Of a stretch of DNA of 64,000 nt, positions 55,594 to 62,316 are shown in pieces. A model generated the notes under the pieces. That model made no database searches, was not told where the DNA came from, and saw nothing but the letters and a program-made list of their open reading frames with translations. This stretch comes from an uncultured candidate division WPS-2 bacterium (lineage in GTDB: Bacteria; Vulcanimicrobiota; Vulcanimicrobiia; Vulcanimicrobiales; Vulcanimicrobiaceae): NCBI GenBank assembly GCA_937927945.1, contig CALEYW010000015.1, positions 1 through 64,000 on the forward strand. Reading direction: 5' to 3'. Position numbers and translations under genes: made by a program. Position 1 is the stretch's first letter. The number at the start of each line of letters is the position of its first letter.

Positions 55594-56571
55594 TTAGACG
55601 TCGGCCGACGGCTGCGCTGCGCAACTCGACTCGAAGCCGGGCGCTACGTAGTCGCAATGGTAGCAGTGTCCATCATCGATGCTGATGGCCGGTAGAGGAG
55701 CAGCCTCTAGCAAGAAGGTGAATGAGGCCGTCCAATTCGCGAGCCGGCGGACGTCGCGACGTAATACGCGTGCTCCGACGTTGAAGTAGTTGAACCACGC
55801 GCGTGCCTCGACACGCGGCGGTGATTTCGCTGCTCCGAGCAGCCGGAGAAATTCGGGGCTGCTCCGCACAGCGCGCAGCAGCGTGCCCAGAGCGACCGCG
55901 CCCCACCGCTTTCCGGCCATCGGCTGTTGTCCGGCGGGTGCAGCGAAGGTCCGCAGCCGTTCGACATATTCACCCCAAATAGGACAGGCGGCGCGTAGAC
56001 GCTCCCCATCCACGGCGTCGACGTCCTCGATCAGGAGCCGCGCGTCGCTCGCGCCATCGGCGGGTCCAGGACTCAAGAGCGAAGCGATGCGGCGGTCGTC
56101 CGGCGAAGTTGGCCGGTCGAGCCCGCAATAGATACATCGTGCGCCGATCTCGGTCCCTTCTGGCGCCCAGAGGTACGCGTCGACGTCGATAAGGGCGTTC
56201 CACCGCGCGAGCTTGCGGACGACGTCTTGCGTGAAATCGAGTCTCCACGGCGCGAGGCAGCCGTACGGCACGACTTTCATCGACACCGCGAAGGCACCGC
56301 CGAGGGCGCGAAAAGCGTCGTAGTGCGCATCCAGTCGCGTCAGAAGCGCCGCGACGCCGGCGCTCAAATCGTGTGGATTTGACCCGAGCTCCCGATACTC
56401 CGCGCTGCTTTCCGCGAAGAGCCGGCCCGAATATGCGTTGGCGACCTCGCCGCACCGCGTTACGCGATCGGGGTCAAGCGGAAGACGTGCGATCAGCGAG
56501 TCGCCGCGCGCATTCTTCTCCCGCGCCGAAATCTCGAACGACGCGGACCAGCTCGGGACGTCGCCGCTCAA
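55594..56571 (-). CDS. Unrecognised protein with two CxxC motifs
   Basis: I do not recognise this 325-residue soluble protein. It has one CxxC in GARCIYCGLDRP (about residue 143) and a second near the C-terminus (DGHCYHCDYVAP), a zinc-binding arrangement. Between them lie mostly helical segments. The usual HNH histidines do not follow the cysteines, so a nuclease call is not justified. The start is a TTG at 56571 that overlaps the decarboxylase stop as TTGA. Codon choice looks less GC-biased than in neighbouring genes, which may indicate transfer. Confidence 0.6.
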   Translation of the reverse strand: MSGDVPSWSASFEISAREKNARGDSLIARLPLDPDRVTRCGEVANAYSGRLFAESSAEYRELGSNPHDLSAGVAALLTRLDAHYDAFRALGGAFAVSMKVVPYGCLAPWRLDFTQDVVRKLARWNALIDVDAYLWAPEGTEIGARCIYCGLDRPTSPDDRRIASLLSPGPADGASDARLLIEDVDAVDGERLRAACPIWGEYVERLRTFAAPAGQQPMAGKRWGAVALGTLLRAVRSSPEFLRLLGAAKSPPRVEARAWFNYFNVGARVLRRDVRRLANWTASFTFLLEAAPLPAISIDDGHCYHCDYVAPGFESSCAAQPSADV

Positions 56572-58058
56572 CGCACGACGCGGATGAACTTGAGATCGTC
56601 GTCGTAGGGGCCTTGCATCTTCACGCCGGCTTTCTTTTCGAGGGCGAGATAGTCGATGATCTCGGGCGTGATCTGTTCGCCGGGCGAGATGACGGGGATG
56701 CCCGGCGGATACGGCGTGATCACCTCGGCGCAGATCCGCCCGGCCGAATTCTTGAACGGCACGAATTCGGTGTCGGAGAGAAAGGCATCGCGCGGGATGA
56801 GCCGGATCGGGGGGATTTTCGGCAACTGGTACGTGCCCGTCTTCACCCGCCGGTCGAGCACGCCCGATGGCGAGAAGATGTCGACCGGCCGGTCTTCGCG
56901 CGCCAGCTCGCGCACGCCGTGGATCAGCGCGTCCGATGCTTCCTGCGTCGTGCCGATCGTGTAGAGCGCGACGATGTTGAAGAGGTCGGCCAACTCGACT
57001 TGCACGTTGTACCGGCGGCGCAAGATCTCTTCGGCCTCGTATCCGGTGTAGCCGAGATCCTTCACGGTGACCGTGATCTTCGTCGGGTCGAGGTCGAAGA
57101 CGCCCTGACGGCCCTCCAGCTCTTCGCCGAAGCAATACACGCGCGGAATCTCGTTGAGCTGACGGCGCGCGTCCTGCGCGATCTCGATCGTTCGCGAGAG
57201 CAGCGCCGGTCCTTCCATCGCCATCTGCCGGCGCGCGACGTCGAGCGAGGCGACGAGCACGAGGTTCGGTGAAGTCGAGAGGAAGAGCTTGTAGACGGCT
57301 TTGAGCCGATCGAGCCGGATGCGGCTGCCCTGCACGTGCAGCATCGCCGTCTGCGAGAGCGAGCCCAGCATCTTGTGGGTCGAGTTGATCGCCATGTCGG
57401 CACCCGCTTGCATCGCCGAGAGCGGCAGCGCGGGGTGGAAGTGAAAGTGCGGACCCCACGCTTCGTCGACCAGCAGGGGGATGCGGTGCTCGTGCGCGAT
57501 CGCGGCGATCGCTTCGAGGTCGGCTGCGACGCCGTAGTAGGTCGGCGAGACGATGTAGATCGCCTTGATGTCGGGATCGTGAAGCAGCGTCGCACGCACC
57601 GTCTCGGGCGTGATCGTGTGATCCATGTGCAGCGCCTCGTCGACCTCGGGCTGCATCCAGACCGGCGTCGCGCCCGACATGATCAGGCCGCCCATCGCGC
57701 TCTTGTGCGAATTACGCGGGAGCGCGAGCTTGTCGCCCGGATTGAGCGCGGCCATCATCATGCACTGGTTGCCGCTGGTCGACCCGTTGATCAGAAAGAA
57801 CGACTGCTCGGCCCCGAAGCACTCGGCCGCGAGCTCCTGCGCTTCGACCAGCGCCTCTTCCGGCTGCAGCAGATCATCGAGGCCGCGGATCTGGGTCAGG
57901 TCGATTGCCAGGACGTTGTCGCCGACGAAGTCGCGAAAGGCCCGGTCCATCCCGATCCCTTGTTTGTGCCCCGGCGTATGGAACGGGATGACGCCGGCAT
58001 CGACATACTCGAGCAGGACCTGAAAATACGGCGCGCGCGATTGATCGAGCGCGGTCAC
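56568..58058 (-). CDS. Orn/Lys/Arg decarboxylase family protein (SpeA-like, fold type I)
   Basis: The 496-residue PLP enzyme resembles the Bacillus SpeA/YaaO group of amino acid decarboxylases. The N-terminal part has IPFHTPGHKQG and FFLINGSTSGNQ, followed by LVDEAWGPHFHFHP. The PLP lysine is in NSTHKMLGSLSQ (about residue 229). The C-terminal region ending YPPGIPVISPGEQI is also typical. It would form agmatine, cadaverine or putrescine. The GTG at 58058 has GGGGAG six bases upstream; a longer frame overlaps the divergent bioY. A TGTTATAAT promoter element lies 32 bases upstream. Confidence 0.9.
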   Translation of the reverse strand: MTALDQSRAPYFQVLLEYVDAGVIPFHTPGHKQGIGMDRAFRDFVGDNVLAIDLTQIRGLDDLLQPEEALVEAQELAAECFGAEQSFFLINGSTSGNQCMMMAALNPGDKLALPRNSHKSAMGGLIMSGATPVWMQPEVDEALHMDHTITPETVRATLLHDPDIKAIYIVSPTYYGVAADLEAIAAIAHEHRIPLLVDEAWGPHFHFHPALPLSAMQAGADMAINSTHKMLGSLSQTAMLHVQGSRIRLDRLKAVYKLFLSTSPNLVLVASLDVARRQMAMEGPALLSRTIEIAQDARRQLNEIPRVYCFGEELEGRQGVFDLDPTKITVTVKDLGYTGYEAEEILRRRYNVQVELADLFNIVALYTIGTTQEASDALIHGVRELAREDRPVDIFSPSGVLDRRVKTGTYQLPKIPPIRLIPRDAFLSDTEFVPFKNSAGRICAEVITPYPPGIPVISPGEQITPEIIDYLALEKKAGVKMQGPYDDDLKFIRVVR

Positions 58059-58089
58059 GGCGGGCTCCCCGGTGGTCACAACGGGCGCG

Positions 58090-58098
58090 ATTATAACA
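58090..58098 (-). promoter_or_regulatory. Extended -10 promoter of the decarboxylase gene
   Basis: On the minus strand TGTTATAAT contains a perfect TATAAT preceded by TG at the extended -10 position. The -35 region is weak (GAGCGC), as often found with extended -10 promoters. Transcription from about 58083 would leave a leader of some 25 bases before the GTG start and its ribosome site. Confidence 0.6.
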
Positions 58099-58160
58099 GA
58101 TAACGCGGGTCGGCGCTCATTCCGAAGGGGAGCCCGCGAGGAGGTCCAAACCGTCGGGCG

Positions 58161-58730
58161 ATGCTTTCCGCTCGTTCCGCCTCGTCCTCGGCCGTCTTCG
58201 CGCGACGCGCGGCGCTCGTGCTGGCGGGCTCCGGCCTGATGTACCTCTCCGCGCAAATCGCCGTGCCGGCAAACCCGTTCTGGGGCGTGCCGATCACGCT
58301 GCAGACGCTGGCGATCCCAGTCCTCGTCGCGCTGCTGGGGCGCGAACTCGGGACGCTGGCCGTGCTCGCGTACCTCGTCGAAGGGTTGGCCGGCCTACCG
58401 GTCTTCCAGGGGAACGTCGGCGGCATCGCGCGTTTCGTTGGACCGCTCGCCACCACCGGCGGCTACCTGATCGGTTTCCCCATCGCGGCCTACGCCATCG
58501 GCTCCCTTTACCGCGCCGGGTTCGATCGCAATTTCGGCTTGCGGTTCGTCGCCGTCTTCCTCGGCACCGTGGTCGTGTTCGTCACCGGCGTGCTGTGGCT
58601 CGACGTCTTCTTCTTCCACGATCTGGTCAAAAGCGTCGCCGTCGGCATCGCGCCATTCCTCATCGGGGATGTCGTCAAGTGTCTCGTAGCCGCCGCCTTC
58701 CGCACCCGGATCGGCGATCGCGCTCGGTAG
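58161..58730 (+). CDS. bioY: Biotin transporter substrate-binding subunit BioY
   Basis: The 189-residue membrane protein has about six helices and the BioY motifs QIAVPANPFWGVPITLQTLAI and GLAGLPVFQGNVGGIARFVGPLATTGGYLIGFP shortened here to GLAGLPVF and TTGGYLIGFP. The C-terminal PFLIGDVVKCLVAA is also typical. It binds biotin and may work alone or with a shared ECF energy module, which is not encoded nearby. The last 336 bases overlap an antisense reading frame on the minus strand. Confidence 0.92.
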   Translation: MLSARSASSSAVFARRAALVLAGSGLMYLSAQIAVPANPFWGVPITLQTLAIPVLVALLGRELGTLAVLAYLVEGLAGLPVFQGNVGGIARFVGPLATTGGYLIGFPIAAYAIGSLYRAGFDRNFGLRFVAVFLGTVVVFVTGVLWLDVFFFHDLVKSVAVGIAPFLIGDVVKCLVAAAFRTRIGDRAR

Positions 58731-59072
58731 CACCGTCAGGCGCACGTACTGACCGTCGCGACCGCGCGTGGTGACCTCGCGCAGGTGCGCCTCGCGGTCG
58801 TACACGACGCGCACGCGCGATTTCGGATCGAACGTGCGGCGGTCGCCGTTCTGCTGATCGACGTACACCGGAAGCGGGACGTCGCCATGTTCCTCGACGT
58901 ATGCGTCGACCGCGTCGTGCGTGATCTCGACGGTGACGAAGCCGTTCGAATAGCGCAGCGCCAGCTCGGGAAACGCGAAGTCCTCGACGACCGGCTCGAG
59001 GCGTTGATTGCGCCGCGAGATCCCCAGGCGCCGGGGCGGAAACGACGGCGGACGCTCGATCCGGCGAATCAT
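58395..59072 (-). CDS. Hypothetical protein with long antisense overlap of bioY
   Basis: The first ~114 residues, outside bioY, look like a folded domain: FAFPELALRYSNGFVTVEITHDAVDAYV (given in part), a strand-rich middle, and RVRVVYDREAHLREV. After that the frame has no stop until 58395, so the remaining ~111 residues are read from the complement of bioY and are very acidic and probably disordered. The ATG at 59072 overlaps the stop of the small gene before it (ATGA). Either the gene truly shares DNA with bioY, or a frameshift or missing stop has extended it. No family is recognised. Confidence 0.55.
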   Translation of the reverse strand: MIRRIERPPSFPPRRLGISRRNQRLEPVVEDFAFPELALRYSNGFVTVEITHDAVDAYVEEHGDVPLPVYVDQQNGDRRTFDPKSRVRVVYDREAHLREVTTRGRDGQYVRLTVLPSAIADPGAEGGGYETLDDIPDEEWRDADGDAFDQIVEEEDVEPQHAGDEHDHGAEEDGDEPQAEIAIEPGAVKGADGVGRDGETDQVAAGGGERSNETRDAADVPLEDR

Positions 59073-59257
59073 CGGATCGTACCCGCGTTCTCTGCGCGCA
59101 GCAGGCCGCGCTCCTCGGCGATCTGCGCGAGCGTCGCGCGCGCCGACTGCTCGGCATCGTCGGCGGCGCGCAGCGCTTCGGCGATCTCTTCGGAAGTCGC
59201 GGGACGGCGGAGCAGAACGCGCCCCGAAGCGTCCGTCACGGTGATATAGGCATCCAT
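59069..59257 (-). CDS. Small hypothetical protein (62 aa)
   Basis: The 62-residue product starts with a strand-turn-strand pattern (AYITVTDASGRVLLRRP) followed by a long charged helix (TSEEIAEALRAADDAEQSA). It is coupled by ATGA to the next gene and lies 15 bases after the HNH gene, so the three form an operon. No function is recognised. Confidence 0.6.
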   Translation of the reverse strand: MDAYITVTDASGRVLLRRPATSEEIAEALRAADDAEQSARATLAQIAEERGLLRAENAGTIR

Positions 59258-59272
59258 GCCTTCAGGGCCTCA

Positions 59273-59803
59273 TCAGGCTTCGATCTTTTCCTCGATCGAG
59301 ACGTTGTACAGGAACAGGAACTGGTGCCACTCGCCTGGCAGCGTGTTGCGCTTGACGCGGATCCACGGGATGTACTTGGGCGCCTTCGGCTTGCGCTTGA
59401 GCTTCATGTTGGCGTGCTCGGGCGTGCGGTTGTTCTTGCGGTTGTTGCAGCGCATGCACGCGCAGACCAGGTTCTCCCAGGTCGACGGGCCGCCTTTGCT
59501 CTTGGGCAAGACGTGGTCCACCGTCATCATCCGCTCGCCCTTGAGGTTGCAGTACTGACAGGTGTAGTCGTCGCGCAGCAGCACGTTCTTCTTGGTCAGC
59601 GCGACCTTCTGCATCGGACGCCTGATGTAGTACAGCATCCGGATGATCGACGGCAGCTTCATCTGGTAGCTGGTCGACTTGATGATCTCGTCGCGCCGAT
59701 GGACGATCTCGGCCTTGCCCGAGAACAGCAGCTTCACCGCGCGCTGGAACGAGGTGATGTTGAGCGCCTCGTAGGTGAAGTTCAGCACCAGGACGTCGTT
59801 CAC
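59273..59803 (-). CDS. HNH endonuclease
   Basis: This 176-residue protein belongs to the stand-alone HNH family common in cyanobacteria, Actinobacteria and Chloroflexota. The core has DYTCQYCNLKG, then the catalytic TVDHVLPKSKGG, then NLVCACMRCNNRKNNRTPE, which gives the two zinc CxxC pairs and the H-N-H residues. The N-terminal strand region LVLNFTYEALNITSFQRAV is also conserved in this group. The start is GTG 59803, with GGGAGA just upstream. Its biological target is unknown. Confidence 0.9.
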   Translation of the reverse strand: MNDVLVLNFTYEALNITSFQRAVKLLFSGKAEIVHRRDEIIKSTSYQMKLPSIIRMLYYIRRPMQKVALTKKNVLLRDDYTCQYCNLKGERMMTVDHVLPKSKGGPSTWENLVCACMRCNNRKNNRTPEHANMKLKRKPKAPKYIPWIRVKRNTLPGEWHQFLFLYNVSIEEKIEA

Positions 59804-59856
59804 GATCTCTCCCGTTGACGGCGCGGGTCGGGGTCGTAAAGGGCCGCGGAACGCAA

Positions 59857-59885
59857 GAAGCGAGGCGCATGGGCCGCCTCGCTTC
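59857..59885. repeat. 11-bp inverted repeat upstream of the HNH gene
   Basis: GAAGCGAGGCG and CGCCTCGCTTC form a perfect 11-bp stem with a 7-base loop, 54 bases upstream of the HNH start. There is no T-run on either strand. It could be a leader hairpin or a terminator of upstream transcription. Confidence 0.5.
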
Positions 59886-59896
59886 CGATCGATGAC

Positions 59897-60296
59897 ATGG
59901 GGACGCGGTGGAACGGACTGCGAGAGTCGTTCCACTCGGCTGGCCTGAGCCTCGGGGCACGGGCGCCGGACGGCATATTTGGAGGATTCGCTTCCTCGAC
60001 CGTTGTTCACCTCGTCGTGCTCGCCGCGTTGGCCCTGGCCGCGGCCCTCGCCACGCCGGCTCCGCCCGGCGAGGCCGGCCGGGCGAAGGCTTGCGCGAAC
60101 GGTATGAGCACCCTACGGCCAGGTGACCGCCCCACGGCGCAGCTGGACGCGCCGGCTACGACCCGCAGCATCCGGGGCCGCTGGTCGTCCTATTCCACGG
60201 TGCGATCCAGCCGGAGACGGATCTCGTCGCACCGCCCACACGCTCCGCGGGCTCTTTTCGGCGATCGAGCGCGCCTGGCGGGAAGTCGTCCGCTAA
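59897..60296 (+). pseudogene. Possible broken membrane protein gene (TonB-like N-terminus)
   Basis: From ATG 59897 one frame gives a basic N-terminus and a single membrane helix (STVVHLVVLAALALAAALA), like the start of TonB-type proteins. It then loses coding character. A different frame ends plausibly with LRGLFSAIERAWREVVR and a stop at 60296. The two halves are in different frames, so the region may be a frameshifted remnant or not coding. The intact frame from 59897 would run on into pdxT. I report it as a possible pseudogene with low confidence. Confidence 0.3.
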
Positions 60297-60309
60297 CGCA
60301 ACTCGCGGA

Positions 60310-60903
60310 TCACGAGAAAACGCTCGCTGCGGCGATCATCCGCAGGAAGTACGCGTGCACTCGCTCGTCGCCGCTCAGCTCGGGATGAAACGACGTGCCG
60401 AGCACGTTGCCTTCGCGCACCATCACACCGTGGCCGTCGCGCTGCGCCAGCACTTCCACGCCGGGACCGGTGCGCTCGATCCACGGCGCACGGATGAAGA
60501 TCGCCGGAAACGGACCAGCGCCGAGCGCGGGGATCGCGAGCGGGACCTCGGCCGAGTCGACCTGTCGTCCGAAGGCGTTGCGCCGTACGGTGACGTCGAT
60601 GAGGTCGAGCGTCGGCTGTTCGAGATCCGCGACGTCGTGCGCCGCGACGATCAGCCCCATGCACGTCCCCCAAAACGGCATTCCATCGCGCACGCGGTCG
60701 CGAATCGGCTGCGTCAGTCCGAACCGGTCGAGCAGCCGGATCACCGTCGTCGACTCGCCGCCCGGAACGACCAGCGCGTCGACGGCAGCGAGATCGTCCG
60801 GCGTGCGGACTTCGACGGCGCGCGCCCCGGCGCGTTCGAGCGCGCCGACATGCTCGACGACGTCGCCTTGGAGCGCGAGCACGCCCACCACGGGCGTCGG
60901 CAT
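60310..60903 (-). CDS. pdxT: Pyridoxal 5'-phosphate synthase glutaminase subunit
   Basis: The 197-residue class I glutaminase supplies ammonia to PdxS. Its N-terminus is VVGVLALQGDVVEHV, the oxyanion loop VPGGESTT, the nucleophile GTCMGLIV and the His/Glu pair TSFHPELSGD. The ATG overlaps the pdxS stop as TGATG, so the two subunits are made together. Confidence 0.94.
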   Translation of the reverse strand: MPTPVVGVLALQGDVVEHVGALERAGARAVEVRTPDDLAAVDALVVPGGESTTVIRLLDRFGLTQPIRDRVRDGMPFWGTCMGLIVAAHDVADLEQPTLDLIDVTVRRNAFGRQVDSAEVPLAIPALGAGPFPAIFIRAPWIERTGPGVEVLAQRDGHGVMVREGNVLGTSFHPELSGDERVHAYFLRMIAAASVFS

Positions 60904-61808
60904 CAGGTGCCGCGCGACGCCATCAACTGGTGATCGGCGAGCTGGCGGATGTCGAGCCCGTCCATCGCCTTCGCGTCTTCGGGGATCGACGAGTGCGCTT
61001 TGAGGACGACGTCGGGGTTCTGCCAGTGCGTCGTCGCATCGACGATCGCGCGCGCGAACGCGGCGGGGTTCGTCGACTTGAAGATGCCGCTGCCGACGAA
61101 GATTCCTTCGGCGCCGAGTTCCATCATCAGGGCGGCGTCGGCCGGCGTCGACACGCCGCCGGCGCAGAAGAGCACGACCGGCAGCTTTCCGTTGGCGGCG
61201 ATCTCGCGCACGAGTTCGAGCGGTGCGCCGAGGTCCCGCGCACGCGCCACGAGCTCTTCTCTCGGCAGCGCCGAGAGCTCCGCGATGCCGTCGCGGATCG
61301 CGCGCATGTGCCGCACCGCCTCGACGATGTTGCCGGAACCGGCTTCGCCCTTGCTGCGGATCATCGCGGCGCCTTCGGCGATGCGCCGCAGCGCTTCGCC
61401 CAGATCGCGCGCGCCGCACACGAACGGCACGGTGTAGCCATGTTTGTCGAGATGGTACTTGTCGTCGGCCGGGGTGAGCACTTCGGACTCGTCGATGTAG
61501 TCGACGCCGAGCGACTGCAGCTGGCGCGCCTCGCCCAGATGTCCGATGCGCACTTTCGCCATCACCGGAACGGTGACGGCCTTCATGATGCGCTCGATCA
61601 GCGCCGGATGGCTCATCCGGGCGACCCCGCCGTCGGCCCGGATGTCGGCCGGAATGCGCTCCAGCGCCATCACCGCCACCGCGCCGGCCTCTTCGGCGAT
61701 CTTGGCCTGCTCCGGGGTGACGACGTCCATGATGACGCCGCCCTTGAGCATCTGCGCGAGCCCGCGCTTGACCGTGTCGGTTCCCGTTTGCCGTCCATCG
61801 CCGTTCAT
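60903..61808 (-). CDS. pdxS: Pyridoxal 5'-phosphate synthase subunit PdxS
   Basis: This 301-residue TIM barrel builds PLP from ribose 5-phosphate, glyceraldehyde 3-phosphate and glutamine-derived ammonia. Family motifs are LKGGVIMDVVTPEQAKIAEEAGA, AVMALERIPADIR, MAKVRIGH (catalytic Lys), DYIDESEVLTPAD, and GEAGSGNIVEAVRHMR. A GGAGGA ribosome site lies just upstream of the start. PLP made here would serve the decarboxylase and the MocR regulator among others. Confidence 0.96.
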   Translation of the reverse strand: MNGDGRQTGTDTVKRGLAQMLKGGVIMDVVTPEQAKIAEEAGAVAVMALERIPADIRADGGVARMSHPALIERIMKAVTVPVMAKVRIGHLGEARQLQSLGVDYIDESEVLTPADDKYHLDKHGYTVPFVCGARDLGEALRRIAEGAAMIRSKGEAGSGNIVEAVRHMRAIRDGIAELSALPREELVARARDLGAPLELVREIAANGKLPVVLFCAGGVSTPADAALMMELGAEGIFVGSGIFKSTNPAAFARAIVDATTHWQNPDVVLKAHSSIPEDAKAMDGLDIRQLADHQLMASRGT

Positions 61809-61875
61809 ACGCCCATTGTCCTCCTCAAAAGAGGTGGCAGCAATGCGTACAATGGAGACGCGTCGAGCCGGCCCC

Positions 61876-62301
61876 TTACGGAGGCGTCGGCGGCGGAACG
61901 CTCGGCGGCTCGGTCTCGAACGCGTTCGGGTCGTGCGAGGCGAGCGGGATCGCGAGCGGCGGCGAGGTGTAAATCGCCTTGATCGTCGGCTCCGGCACGG
62001 GCGTGTGCGGCGTCGGCGTAGGGGTCGGACGCGGGGTGGGCGGCCGTGTGACGCGTGGGTCCGGGAATGCCGGGTCGGTGGCGACGGCGACGACCTGCAA
62101 TCGTTTCCAGTTTTTGAGGAAGGTGCGGTCGGTGGCGTCCGGAGTGGGGACGGGGGTTACGCCGGACTCCGCGATCGGCACGCGCTTCTCGGTTTGCAGG
62201 AGGACCCGGTCGCCGAGCTTCTGGCCCACCAGGATCGAGACGAGCAGCACGATCGCACCTGCGACCATGAGTACGGAGAGGCCCGGACGCCGACTAGGCA
62301 C
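61876..62301 (-). CDS. Membrane-anchored Pro/Thr-rich protein
   Basis: The 141-residue product starts at GTG 62301. It has one N-terminal membrane helix (LSVLMVAGAIVLLVSILVG, about 8-26), a short soluble segment, and a long Pro/Thr-rich tail including TPRPTPTPTPHTP. The topology suggests a bitopic protein with an extended exported tail, possibly spanning the cell wall. No domain is recognised. It follows the glycosidase gene by 15 bases in the same direction. Confidence 0.6.
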   Translation of the reverse strand: MPSRRPGLSVLMVAGAIVLLVSILVGQKLGDRVLLQTEKRVPIAESGVTPVPTPDATDRTFLKNWKRLQVVAVATDPAFPDPRVTRPPTPRPTPTPTPHTPVPEPTIKAIYTSPPLAIPLASHDPNAFETEPPSVPPPTPP

Positions 62302-62316
62302 GAGAATGGACTTGCA

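Noticed and set aside
56572..57459. An N-terminal extension of the CxxC protein over the decarboxylase gene
   Set aside because: It is an out-of-frame reading of the decarboxylase with no sensible protein character.
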